This document shows positions 1 through 8,319 of a DNA stretch of 38,622 nucleotides, one piece after another. Location: contig JAJFLH010000016.1 in assembly GCA_021772775.1 (NCBI GenBank), forward strand, positions 1 to 38,622, written 5' to 3'. The translations under genes and the position numbers were made by a program. The notes under the pieces are model-generated. The model was not told the DNA's origin. It worked only from the letters and a program-made list of their open reading frames with translations, and made no database searches. The stretch comes from Mariprofundus sp. (GTDB lineage Bacteria > Pseudomonadota > Zetaproteobacteria > Mariprofundales > Mariprofundaceae). The stretch's first letter is position 1, and every line of letters begins with the position of its first letter.

Positions 1-39
1 CTGATACCGTTGCTCTTGGGTAAGCTGCGTGTAGTTCAT
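1..39 (-). CDS. IS30-family transposase, N-terminal fragment cut by window edge
   Basis: Thirteen codons read MNYTQLTQEQRYQ, the typical beginning of IS30-family DDE transposases (M-x-Y-x-x-L-T-x-E-x-R-Y). The gene starts at base 39 and runs off the left edge. The N-terminal helix-turn-helix and the DDE core are not visible, so the call depends on these few residues and on the identical copy at the other end. Confidence 0.7.
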   Translation of the reverse strand, partial: MNYTQLTQEQRYQ

Positions 40-140
40 TCTTTGTCCTTTGATAAGTCGTGTTTGAAAAGCGCAAGACTGCTACCGCAGCTTGCTCCTT
101 CAAACCCTTATCAAAGTTGCACTTACAAGTTGAATCCGCG
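1..140 (-). mobile_element. Left copy of IS30-like insertion sequence end
   Basis: These 140 bases are the exact reverse complement of the last 140 bases of the window. Reading on the minus strand they run from an IS terminus (GGATTCAACTTGTAAGTGC) to a transposase start. The match stops abruptly after base 140, which marks the probable IS boundary. The rest of the element lies outside the window, so target-site duplication cannot be tested. IS30 assignment rests on the transposase N-terminus and on the terminus resembling the GATTCAA-type ends of that family. Confidence 0.75.
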
Positions 141-413
141 AAGTATAATGCTTCCTCTCCAAAATCCATTAGGGAGATAAAAAACACAAATGCTAGAGAT
201 GAAAGGATAACAAAAGGCGGCCAAAGCGTTCGTTATAATGCAGCATTTTGCCCTGAAAAAAACGATGAAACTTATAAAGCCCAATAAACCCCATATGCCA
301 ATAAATATTGGAATATTTGTTCAGAGCTCATTTAATTCCTTGTTATATTGTGTAGGTATTTATTTCACAATAATGCGTATTAAGGAGCATAGGTATAAGA
401 CACCAGATGGGGG
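141..413. other. Intergenic region between IS end and DUF1456 gene
   Basis: No convincing gene is seen. An open frame from base 60 to 287 begins inside the IS and crosses its boundary, so it is probably an artefact or the fused tail of a gene truncated by the IS. A 14-bp palindrome, CCAATAAATATTGG, lies at 298-311 and could be a small operator or hairpin. Confidence 0.5.
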
Positions 414-764
414 TTAATCGGCTTCCGCAGTGCTATCACTGGCATCTTCGATCAGGCAACGGATCTCTTCGATGGCTCCGACATTTTCGGACTCTACAAG
501 ACCGATGATGAAGTTTTCGATGGTGCGTGGAAGTAGGGTGGGTTCATCCACCGGGCCACGGGAATAGAGAATGAAACCGTTCAGGAAGGCTTCAAACTGT
601 TCATCGTTCACTTTTTCATGATTCTTGTTCTGGGAGCCGGCCATGAATGCTTTAATCTGGCTGCTACTGAATTCCATGCCACCTTGTTCAAAGATCTCTT
701 TGAGTTCGAAATGTTTAAGATTGTTGGCAATAATGATTTTTTTGAGGATCTGATTATTTTTCAT
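414..764 (-). CDS. DUF1456 (YehS-like) protein, single-domain form
   Basis: The protein is 116 aa when started at the ATG at 764, whose N-terminus M-K-N-N-x-I-L-K-K matches the DUF1456 family (compare YehS). The segments F-E-Q-G-G-M-E-F-S and D-E-Q-F-E-A-F-L-N-G-F-I are family hallmarks (E-I-F-x-x-G-G and D-E-x-x-x-x-F-L-N-G-L-I). YehS proteins usually hold two copies of this unit in about 150 residues; here only one clear copy is seen, followed by an acidic tail. A longer frame reaches 851, but its extra 29 residues contain CCCC and look non-coding. The biochemical function of the family is unknown. No strong ribosome binding site is visible. Confidence 0.7.
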   Translation of the reverse strand: MKNNQILKKIIIANNLKHFELKEIFEQGGMEFSSSQIKAFMAGSQNKNHEKVNDEQFEAFLNGFILYSRGPVDEPTLLPRTIENFIIGLVESENVGAIEEIRCLIEDASDSTAEAD

Positions 765-831
765 GCAGCGATCATAACCGCTTATGTACGAACAACAACA
801 GCAATTAAAATGGAAGAGTCTGTTGGTGAGG

Positions 832-962
832 TGATAACGCTTCGTGCTCAAAGTCTCTCACTGCAGAGGCCAGAGAGGATGTAGGGTAAATCAAAGGACT
901 TTAGCTATTAAGTCTGATTGCTCTGCTCTTCCTCAGCGTAACTCTGTGTACTCTGCGGTGGC
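832..962. repeat. Decayed CGCAGAG-type palindromic repeat
   Basis: The left arm (CACTGCAGAGGCCAGAGAGG, near 859-878) and the complement of the right arm (near 931-962: CACCGCAGAGTACACAGAGT) are related, so the region can fold as an imperfect long hairpin. Its theme of repeated CAGAG words resembles an interspersed repeat scattered between genes in many bacteria. It sits between the DUF1456 gene and rep and carries no frame. Confidence 0.4.
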
Positions 963-1029
963 AAGGTTTTGGCTCCAGATTGTTAGTCTCTTCTTGCGGT
1001 AGCACTATAGCTGCATATGCTGCGCGACT

Positions 1030-2982
1030 ATGTCCACATCTGAACTCAATCAAGAACAATATGACGCCGTCTTCCATCGTGGTGGGCCTCTGCTGGTATT
1101 AGCCGGTGCCGGTTCCGGAAAAACACGTGTTATCACCGAACGCATTGCCGCTCTGGTGGAGCGCGATGTACCGGAAGATGCCATTGCTGCGGTGACATTT
1201 ACCAATAAAGCGGCGCGCGAAATGCGTGAGCGTTTAGAGCTGCGTTTGGGTGATGCATCCAAAAAACTGCGCATATGTACCTTCCATTCACTCGGTTTAG
1301 CGATTGTGCGTGAACATGCAGAGTTGATTGGGCGGCGTGCGAATGTGTCGATTTTCGCCGGTTCTGAGCAGAAGTCAGCCATTAAATCGGTACTCTCTGA
1401 GATGCAATTGGCTGCAGATGCCGATCAGGTGGATCGTACATTAGGTCGCATTTCACAATTGAAGAGTGGTTTGATTGAAGATCATGATAATCAGCTCTCT
1501 GAAATTCGTGAACAGTACGATGAGTTGTTGAAACGTATGAATGCGGTGGATTTTGATGATCTGATCGTATTGCCGCTCACCATATTATCTGAAAATTCTG
1601 AGGCGCGTGCTCTATGGAAGTCGCGCACTCGTCACTTCCTTGTGGATGAATATCAGGATTCATCACGTATGCAGTATGACTGGGTGCGTATGCTGGTGCC
1701 CGAAGATGGTAACTTAACAGTTGTGGGGGATGATGATCAGTCGATTTATGGCTGGCGTGGTGCGGAAGTGAAAAACCTGTTCCAATTGGAACGCGATTAT
1801 CCCAAGCTGAAAGTGATTCGTCTGGAAGAAAACTATCGATCTACCGGATCAATTTTGACCACCTCCAACTCGCTGATTGCTAAGAATGCTGAACGCATGG
1901 GGAAAACCCTGCGCTCTAACCTGGGGGAAGGAAAACCCGTGCGTGTATGGGAATGCCCCAACCCTGAAGAGGAAGCGCAGCGTGTCGCAGGAGAGATCAA
2001 GGCCAGACAAGCGACTTCAGATGCGAAGTGGGAAGACTTCTGTGTGCTCTATCGCGCCTCATATCAGGCACGTGCTTTGGAACTGGCGATGCGTGAAGCG
2101 CAGATCCCTTACCATGTCAGTGGTGGAATGTCGTTTTTTGATCGCTCTGAAATTCAAGATCTACTCTCATATCTGCGCCTGATTGCGAATGGTGATGATG
2201 ATTTGGCTTTTATGCGTGCGATTGCGCGTCCGCGCCGTGGTATTGGTGCCAAAGCTCTGGGTGATTTGGGTGATTTTGCGATGGCGCATAGTTGCTCCCT
2301 GTTGGAAGCCTGTACACATGACGAGCTTGTCCATAAACGGGCAGTGAATTTGAGAGAATTCGGTGATCTGATGGTTGGTCTGGAGTTTCAGTTTAGGCAT
2401 TGTGAACCGGATGAAGCGTTTGATGCACTATTGGATATGTCGCATTTGGAAGCGGCTATTCGCGCTGAAGCGGATACAGAAGAGCTTGGCGAGCGTCGTA
2501 TGGGTAACCTCATGGAAATGCGTCGTTGGTGGATCAGACACACGGACAATGGCGGTACCTTGCCTGAGTTTTTACAGCATATTTTTCTGCTAGCGGATAA
2601 GTCGGATGATGACCCATCTGAACAGGTGCGCTTGATGACCGTGCATGGTGCGAAAGGATTGGAATTTGATCAGGTCTATGTGATTGGTGTTGAAGATGGC
2701 ATTTTCCCTCATAAAAATGCTATTGAAGAGAACCGTATGGAAGAAGAACGTCGCCTGATGTATGTGGCGATGACCCGAGCACGTTTTAATCTGACGCTCA
2801 GTTATGCACGTGTCCGCAAACGCTTTGGTCAGAAAGAGAAGAGTGCACCCTCGTTATTCTTGCATGAACCGGATCAATCTTCGATGCGTTGGGTAGATAA
2901 AACCCCTGATAGCGAAGAGGCCCAGGAAGAGGCACAAGATCATATGGCAGCAATGCGCAAAATGTTGGGTATTAAAGAGTGA
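1030..2982 (+). CDS. rep: ATP-dependent DNA helicase Rep
   Basis: This 650-aa superfamily 1A helicase translocates 3' to 5' on single-stranded DNA and, by family, helps the replisome pass bound proteins. Visible motifs are the Q motif (LNQEQYDAV), Walker A L-A-G-A-G-S-G-K-T (residues 24-32), TFTNKAAREM (Ia), VDEYQDS (II, about residue 205), GDDDQSIYGWRGA (III), LEENYRS (IV), L-M-T-V-H-G-A-K-G-L-E-F (V) and YVAMTRAR (VI). Length, insertion pattern (CTFHSLG, DFDDLI) and the short C-terminus favour Rep (about 670 aa) over UvrD (about 720 aa). The ATG at 1030 places the Q motif at the usual distance. It converges on the FHA gene downstream. Confidence 0.88.
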   Translation: MSTSELNQEQYDAVFHRGGPLLVLAGAGSGKTRVITERIAALVERDVPEDAIAAVTFTNKAAREMRERLELRLGDASKKLRICTFHSLGLAIVREHAELIGRRANVSIFAGSEQKSAIKSVLSEMQLAADADQVDRTLGRISQLKSGLIEDHDNQLSEIREQYDELLKRMNAVDFDDLIVLPLTILSENSEARALWKSRTRHFLVDEYQDSSRMQYDWVRMLVPEDGNLTVVGDDDQSIYGWRGAEVKNLFQLERDYPKLKVIRLEENYRSTGSILTTSNSLIAKNAERMGKTLRSNLGEGKPVRVWECPNPEEEAQRVAGEIKARQATSDAKWEDFCVLYRASYQARALELAMREAQIPYHVSGGMSFFDRSEIQDLLSYLRLIANGDDDLAFMRAIARPRRGIGAKALGDLGDFAMAHSCSLLEACTHDELVHKRAVNLREFGDLMVGLEFQFRHCEPDEAFDALLDMSHLEAAIRAEADTEELGERRMGNLMEMRRWWIRHTDNGGTLPEFLQHIFLLADKSDDDPSEQVRLMTVHGAKGLEFDQVYVIGVEDGIFPHKNAIEENRMEEERRLMYVAMTRARFNLTLSYARVRKRFGQKEKSAPSLFLHEPDQSSMRWVDKTPDSEEAQEEAQDHMAAMRKMLGIKE

Positions 2983-3041
2983 TTTAGAGGTTCAGTGATA
3001 GTTCTGCACTACGAATAGAGACGAATTATGAAGGCTATGTT

Positions 3042-3503
3042 TTAGAGCGTGATGAACTTAAAGCGGTAGGGTGTCGTTCCAACACCGACAGCGATGATGT
3101 CCCCATCTTTGAGGAAGATCTCTCCACCGATATCGCGACCACCAATATGTTTATTGTTGACGCTTGTACCGCACGCACTGCAGCGATCTACCAACACATA
3201 TATATCACCACGTAGCTCAATTCTGAAATGTTCTCGAGAGATGTTGAGTGGGCGACCAGCATCGGCGAGATAGAGGTCATTACTGCTGTTCTGGGATGTT
3301 CGTTTGACTCTTTCAGTGCGGAAAAATGTACCTTTTTTTTGTGAGATACGTGATTCTCTGCCAACATTAAATGGAAAATGGCTGATGCGAACCATGCCCT
3401 GTTCCAAAACGGATTGCGGCACGCTGGCTATGGCTTCTTCACTGATCGGTTGTAAAACCGCCTTAGGTGTCAGAAGTTGTAAGGTCTCCAGTTTATCACT
3501 CAT
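3042..3503 (-). CDS. FHA-domain protein
   Basis: This 153-aa protein ends in a forkhead-associated domain, which binds phosphothreonine peptides. Signature residues are G-R-E (48-50), S-R-E-H (89-92), D106 and G-T-S-V-N-N (112-117), followed by D-G-D-I-I-A-V-G. The first 35 residues are not recognised. I chose the ATG at 3503 because GGAG lies 9 nt upstream; a GTG at 3518 is the alternative. It follows uvrC on the same strand with a gap of about 70 nt and may be co-transcribed. No kinase or phosphatase partner is in the window. Confidence 0.8.
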   Translation of the reverse strand: MSDKLETLQLLTPKAVLQPISEEAIASVPQSVLEQGMVRISHFPFNVGRESRISQKKGTFFRTERVKRTSQNSSNDLYLADAGRPLNISREHFRIELRGDIYVLVDRCSACGTSVNNKHIGGRDIGGEIFLKDGDIIAVGVGTTPYRFKFITL

Positions 3504-3575
3504 AGCCTGCATCTCCACTCTTGTTCGTCGATGAAATAAAGCAAGAATAGTGCCTGTTTTTATAAAATGGACTGT

Positions 3576-5441
3576 TTATTGATGTAGGGTCACAAATATT
3601 TTTTCTGCCAGAATATCTGAAATGCCATGCGCCTGGGTTAATTGTGATCGGCTGGCTTTTTTAACGCCTTCGATGCCACCGAAATGTTTGAGTAAGCTGG
3701 TGCGTTTTGCACTGCCTATACCATCAATACCATCGAGTGCCGAAGCGAACATGGCCTGTTTTTTTCGTTTGCGCATATAAGAGCCTGCAAAACGATGTGC
3801 TTCATCGCGTACGCGGGCGATAAGTAGCAGAGCAGGTTCATGCCGACCGGGTTTTAATGGTGAACCAATGGTTTGCCCATTGATCCCAGTGTTATCATTT
3901 TCATTACTCTTTTTTTGGATCCAACCGGGCCAGAGTGTCTCTTCGCCCAGTTTCCGGCTGTCACCCTTAGCTACCCCCATAAGTTTCAGATCATGCAGGC
4001 CAGCATCGGCTGCGCATTGCAGGGCGATAGCCAACTGGCCACGACCACCATCAATAAGCATCAAGTCAGGGCACGGGATAGCGTCTTCACTAATGGCACG
4101 AAAGAAACGTTTCAATACAGCATCCATGGCGGCGTAATCATCACCTTCTGTGATACTGCCTTCGACGCCATCAAGTTTATAACGGCGATAGAGCTCTTTC
4201 TCGGCCCCTTGCCAGCCGGCATAGGTAATTGCTGCGACCATCTGTTTACCGCCAAGATGAGCATTATCGACGGCTGCAATGCGTACAGGTGTTGCATCGA
4301 GATCCAATAATATTGCAAGAGCCTCGAAGGCTGTCTGTTGATTGTCCTGCTTTCGACTGGCGATAAGTTGAAGGCCGGAATGACTGACTTGTTGTAGCCA
4401 TTGCAGCCGAGAACCACGTTTAGGAGATTGGATTTCACTGTTTGATTTGGGCTGAATAAGTTTCATTAATAGCTTTAATTCATCTATATTAACTTCTGAA
4501 CTTAAAAGGAAAATATTTCTTGGAGGTGTTTCCTTTTCATAACGTTCAATCAACAGTGATTGAAGAATCTCTTCGTCATCTGCATCAATAGCCTGATCGA
4601 TGCGAATATTATGATTACCCATATCACGACCAGCTCGGCGCACACCAATACTGGCCAATACGCCTGAAGGGTGGCGTATCAAGGTGATGGCATCGGCATC
4701 ATCGGGGAGTTGACTCTGTTCTGACCCAGCCAGCACAGATCTCAAGGCGCGAATGCGATCACGTAGTGCAGCAGCCTGTTCGAAACGGTATGCATCAGAA
4801 GCCTGTTGCATATCCAGCTCCCAGCTTTTGAGAAGCTCGAGGTCATTGCCTTTGAGAAAAACACGTACTTCATTCACTTGTCCGGCATAGTCAGATTCAG
4901 AGACGATATCGCAGCAGGGGGCCGAACAGCGGCCGATTTGATGTTGCATACATGGACGCGAGCGGTTGTTGAAAACGCCATTTTCACAATCTCGAATTTG
5001 AAAGATCGACTGCATAATATGCAATGTCGCATGTACGGCACCAGCGTTGGGGAAGGGGCCAAAATATTCACCTGAGCGTGAACGATTGCCTCGATAAAGC
5101 TGGAGCTTTGGATATGTCTCATCACTGAGCAGAATATAGGGATAAGATTTCGAATCTTTCATCAACACGTTATAACGTGGTTTTAGCTGTTTGATTAAAT
5201 TGTGTTCAAGTATCAATGCTTCAGCTTCAGAAGCAGTGATACTAAACGCGATATCCTTGATCTGTTGCACCATCGCCTGCGTACGCGGCGAATCAGGGCA
5301 ACGTTGAAAATAACTGGAGACGCGTTTTCTTAAGCTTCTCGCTTTGCCGACATAAAGCACTTTTCGCTCATTATCGAGCATGCGGTAAACACCGGGTTCA
5401 CGTGGTAATTCAGCTAAAGATACAGGTGCTTCAATCCACAT
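3576..5441 (-). CDS. uvrC: UvrABC system protein C (excinuclease)
   Basis: UvrC makes the 3' and 5' incisions in nucleotide excision repair. The 621-aa length matches the family (E. coli 610 aa). The N-terminal GIY-YIG nuclease is at residues 14-95 (GVYRM, LYVGKARSLRKRV). The Cys-rich RPCMQHQIGRCSAPC block, a UVR helix pair and the RNase H-like second nuclease (A-V-D-N, L-I-D-G-G-R-G-Q, R-D-E-A-H-R-F) follow, with a C-terminal helix-hairpin-helix (GIDGIGSAKRTSLLKHFGG). The frame is open to 5792, but that extension lies over the upstream gene; the ATG at 5441 gives the standard N-terminus and overlaps the upstream stop by 11 nt, so translation is probably coupled. Confidence 0.95.
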   Translation of the reverse strand: MWIEAPVSLAELPREPGVYRMLDNERKVLYVGKARSLRKRVSSYFQRCPDSPRTQAMVQQIKDIAFSITASEAEALILEHNLIKQLKPRYNVLMKDSKSYPYILLSDETYPKLQLYRGNRSRSGEYFGPFPNAGAVHATLHIMQSIFQIRDCENGVFNNRSRPCMQHQIGRCSAPCCDIVSESDYAGQVNEVRVFLKGNDLELLKSWELDMQQASDAYRFEQAAALRDRIRALRSVLAGSEQSQLPDDADAITLIRHPSGVLASIGVRRAGRDMGNHNIRIDQAIDADDEEILQSLLIERYEKETPPRNIFLLSSEVNIDELKLLMKLIQPKSNSEIQSPKRGSRLQWLQQVSHSGLQLIASRKQDNQQTAFEALAILLDLDATPVRIAAVDNAHLGGKQMVAAITYAGWQGAEKELYRRYKLDGVEGSITEGDDYAAMDAVLKRFFRAISEDAIPCPDLMLIDGGRGQLAIALQCAADAGLHDLKLMGVAKGDSRKLGEETLWPGWIQKKSNENDNTGINGQTIGSPLKPGRHEPALLLIARVRDEAHRFAGSYMRKRKKQAMFASALDGIDGIGSAKRTSLLKHFGGIEGVKKASRSQLTQAHGISDILAEKIFVTLHQ

Positions 5442-6120
5442 CGGGATCGATATTTTGTTTGTTATCCTTATTTGATTTGTCCGGTGTGGGGCAATCATCA
5501 AATAGTGGGCATTGATCACATAGCGGTTTGGTGTTGCAGTGGCGTTTGGCATGTTCAACGATGAGTGCATGAAACTCTTGGAACAGGGGTAGACTTTCAG
5601 GCAAACGTTGCTGGATATAGTGCTGAATAGCCTCATAACCAAGGATATAATCAAAATGACCCAGGCGAACAAAGAGACGTTTGGTGAATGTGTCGATGAC
5701 AAATGTAGGGCGATCCAAAGCATAGAGCATGATGGAGTCAGCCGTTTCCTGGCTAATGCCGTAGAGTGCCAACAGGCGTGCTCGTTGAACACTCATGGGC
5801 CATTTCATCAGCCCTTTGCGTTCACCTTGATCGATATAAAAGTTCGCGAAACTCTGAAGATAACGGGACTTTTGCATGAATGAACCGGATGGTTTAATCA
5901 ATTCAGCCAGATCAAGCATCTTACTGTTGGCAATGGCCTCGGGATTAAGCATCTGCTGTTCTTTAAGGTTATTGATGGATATTTTGACACTGTTCCAATC
6001 GGCGCTTTGCGTGAGAATCGCACCTACCATCATTTCAAAGTGGCTATCTCCAGGCCACCAGTGTTGTGACCCGTATACGGTAAGTAATTTTTCATAAATT
6101 TGTAATGGCGAGATGCTCAT
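5431..6120 (-). CDS. Endonuclease III-like DNA glycosylase (MagIII-type, Fe-S)
   Basis: This 229-aa HhH-GPD protein belongs to the endonuclease III superfamily and probably excises damaged bases. The helix-hairpin-helix reads LYGISQETADSI (119-130) and the conserved catalytic Asp is D143 (VIDTFTKR). Where Nth has its lyase lysine (GxGxKTA) this protein has Glu125, as in the MagIII 3-methyladenine glycosylase group, which suggests a monofunctional glycosylase. A C-terminal cluster C195-x5-C201-x2-C204-x5-C210 should bind [4Fe-4S]. The start overlaps the rluB stop by 4 nt (ATGA) and its end overlaps uvrC by 11 nt, placing two excision-repair genes in one coupled unit. Substrate is inferred. Confidence 0.8.
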   Translation of the reverse strand: MSISPLQIYEKLLTVYGSQHWWPGDSHFEMMVGAILTQSADWNSVKISINNLKEQQMLNPEAIANSKMLDLAELIKPSGSFMQKSRYLQSFANFYIDQGERKGLMKWPMSVQRARLLALYGISQETADSIMLYALDRPTFVIDTFTKRLFVRLGHFDYILGYEAIQHYIQQRLPESLPLFQEFHALIVEHAKRHCNTKPLCDQCPLFDDCPTPDKSNKDNKQNIDPDVD

Positions 6121-6980
6121 GATTTCATTCCAGCACTTTCTTTCAATTTTTTAACTTCTGAGCTTTTAAGGTCTCGATAACCGCCACGTGGCATCTCTTC
6201 CTCCAGACGCAATGAAGCAAAGCGGGTACGCATCAATCGTCTAACCGGATGACGACACTCTTCCAGTGTGCGGCGCACTTCGCGCCACCGGCCACGGTAG
6301 ATAATAATGCTCAGCCATGTGTGGCCTTTCGATTCAGATGTTACGGTCACTTCCCAGGCATCGCTGCTATCGCCTTTACCCATATCAATATTACCACGGC
6401 GAAGTTTTTCCAGTGTCTCCAAAGATACGACACCGGCTACCCGAACACGGTATTCACGCGGTATATTGGCACCGGGTTTGGTTAAGGCGCGGGTGAGGGC
6501 ACCATCATCAGTGAGAAGTAACAGCCCTTCTGTGTCCATATCCAGACGACCGATTGATTGCACATTGGGTGCAACATCAAGAAAATCATAAATTAATGGC
6601 CGTTTACGTGCGGTATCTTTGCGTGAACAGAGCTGTCCCATTGGTTTGTTATAGAGCATGTAGGTAAAGCTCTCTTGCGGGGAGACAACTTTCTTATCAA
6701 CCATAACAATATCGGTATTATTGACCTTGCTACCGGCGGCTTCCAAAACAGCGCCATTGATGGAGACACGGCCCTCTTCGACCCAACGATCCGCTTCACG
6801 GCGAGAACACAAACCACAGCGAGCTAGGTAACGGTTAATGCGCTCACCCGAGCCGGGCTCCTGCTCTTGAGCAGCACTCTTTGCTGGACGAGGTCTGTTC
6901 GTCTTGGCTGTTTTTGAAAATTTCGTTTTAACTTTAATGCGTTTAGACGGCTTCAGTTGTGGTGTCGTTTTCTGTTTCAT
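6117..6980 (-). CDS. rluB: Ribosomal large subunit pseudouridine synthase, RluB/RsuA family
   Basis: This enzyme isomerises a uridine in ribosomal RNA, by family 23S U2605. It has a basic, low-complexity N-terminus (residues 1-45), an S4 RNA-binding domain (about 46-92: ERINRYLARCGLCSRREAD) and the RsuA-type catalytic domain with G-R-L-D-M-D-T-E-G-L-L-L-L-T (144-157), D147 being the nucleophile. Length (287 aa) and the position next to scpB are typical of rluB. GGAAG lies about 5 nt before the start. Choice of RluB over RluE/RluF is by synteny. Confidence 0.85.
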   Translation of the reverse strand: MKQKTTPQLKPSKRIKVKTKFSKTAKTNRPRPAKSAAQEQEPGSGERINRYLARCGLCSRREADRWVEEGRVSINGAVLEAAGSKVNNTDIVMVDKKVVSPQESFTYMLYNKPMGQLCSRKDTARKRPLIYDFLDVAPNVQSIGRLDMDTEGLLLLTDDGALTRALTKPGANIPREYRVRVAGVVSLETLEKLRRGNIDMGKGDSSDAWEVTVTSESKGHTWLSIIIYRGRWREVRRTLEECRHPVRRLMRTRFASLRLEEEMPRGGYRDLKSSEVKKLKESAGMKS

Positions 6981-7026
6981 TGGCTTCCAGTATAAGGTTT
7001 TTAGTCTGTTTTACTATCGTGTCTGT

Positions 7027-7603
7027 TTATGCGTTAGGTGTTATCGTGATATCTGCCGTGCTAGTATGTACTTCATCCTTATCCATGAACAGGCTGGAAT
7101 CGGGCTGATCCTTCAATGTGTTCAATCCAAAATCAATCAGAAACTGTTTTCCGGTGCTATAGACGTGTGGTCGTCCGGGTACTTCATTGCGTCCAATCAC
7201 CTTGATCCAGCCGCGTTTCTGCAAGCTTACCACGATATGACTGGAGATTTGAACGCCACGCAAAGCTTCGATTTTTGCACGGGTTGTCGGTTGACTAAGC
7301 AATAATCGCTAATGCTTCCAAAGCAGAGCGAGATAGGCGCGGTGCCTTATTTTGCCACAAGCGTTGCACCAGCTCTCCATAAGCGGGTGCGGTTCGTAAC
7401 TGCCAGCCTCCGGCAATTTGGATAAGCTGAATGCCGCGTGAAAGATAATGTGCTTCGAGTTCCATCAATACGCTCTGAATCTGCGTGGATGCAGATTTTG
7501 ACAGCTGGGGATGAGCAGCCAGCGGTTCACACAACCTTTGCACGCCGACAGGCAGATCGCTGGCAAAAAGAATCGCCTCAATCGGCGCTGTCAGATGGTT
7601 TAT
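7027..7603 (-). pseudogene. scpB: scpB pseudogene (start codon lost, frameshift)
   Basis: Translation gives a recognisable ScpB, the winged-helix partner of kleisin ScpA in the SMC chromosome-condensation complex. The first part reads from A-P-I-E-A-I-L-F-A-S-D to A-L-E-A-L-A-I-I-A, then hits a stop; the second continues as Q-P-T-T-R-A-K-I-E-A-L-R-G-V in another frame to the stop at 7027. The family consensus at the break is I-I-A-Y-R-Q-P, and the bases read GCT TA GT CAA, consistent with a 2-nt deletion near 7294-7297. The expected ATG at 7603 reads ATA, inside what would have been an ATGA overlap with scpA (now ATAA). Two independent lesions argue against a sequencing error. Confidence 0.85.
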
Positions 7604-8310
7604 TGCTCAGAGCCTTTGCTTAATAAACTGATGTCGCCAAACGGTTCACTTTGTAGGACACTGATGTTTTGCAGTCGCCACATTTCCAGAATAGCCAATA
7701 CCGTTGTGACCAGTGCTTCGCAGCCGAGTGAATCATGCAGTAGCTCATCCAACTGCATACTGCCAGTTTGCAACCACTCTAATACTATCCCATCTGCTTA
7801 CGCATATTTATCGTTTCGGTGCAAATTTGATGGCGTATCTCGTCACGAACACGCTTAAGTACGCTGCGAAAGACCAGCAGTAGTCCATCAAGGTCAGCCA
7901 GTGGTAGGGGGCGTTCTACGTTATTGGCTTCTGGAAATATGGAACGCATGATCAGATCCCTGTTCATAGGCAATCAGTTGCGCTGCCAATTCATTGCGAG
8001 GATCAATCTGATTGCCCTCATCTATTTCAGGGCGCGGTAATCATAGGCGCGACTTCAATTGCATGAGGGTGCTGGCCATAACCAGATAGTCAGCGCTGAT
8101 TTCAAGGCCGAGCTCTTACTGAGCCTCAAGAAGATCAAGATATTACTGCGTGATCATTGCTGTCTGGATAGCGAATATATCCAGTTTTTGAGTACGAATA
8201 AGGTGTAACAAAACGTCTGACGGCCCCTCAAATTGATCCAGATGTAGCGGTGGCAGCGTATGCTGTTCACTGTCGCTCTGAATCAATCCGAGTGGAGCCT
8301 TGTTGCTCAT
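7600..8310 (-). pseudogene. scpA: scpA (kleisin) pseudogene, multiple stops and frameshifts
   Basis: From the ATG at 8310 the translation begins M-S-N-K-A-P-L-G and contains F-E-G-P-S-D-V-L-L-H-L-I-R, Y-L-V-M-A-S-T-L-M-Q-L-K-S-R-L and D-P-R-N-E-L-A-A-Q-L-I, all ScpA hallmarks. In-frame stops interrupt it at codon 56 (TAA, 8143-8145), codon 65 (TAA, 8116-8118) and codon 90 (TGA, 8041-8043). The reading then shifts near 7955-7975 to give P-L-P-L-A-D-L-D-G-L-L-L-V-F and shifts again near 7785-7790 to give the C-terminal winged helix (L-E-W-L-Q-T-G ... S-L-L-S-K-G-S-E-Q) ending at 7600. Remaining similarity is high, so inactivation looks fairly recent. It starts 9 nt after trpS. Confidence 0.88.
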
Positions 8311-8319
8311 CTCTGTTGG

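Noticed and set aside
208-237. attC-like ATAAC...GTTAT element near the left IS
   Set aside because: Only about 30 bp long, shorter than any functional attC, with no paired inner boxes.
60-287. 75-aa ORF from the left IS end
   Set aside because: It starts inside the IS terminus; the same N-terminus occurs at the right copy with a different tail, so it is a by-product of the repeat.
5442-5792. N-terminal extension of UvrC
   Set aside because: It lies entirely over the glycosylase gene in another frame and has non-coding composition. The family start is at 5441.
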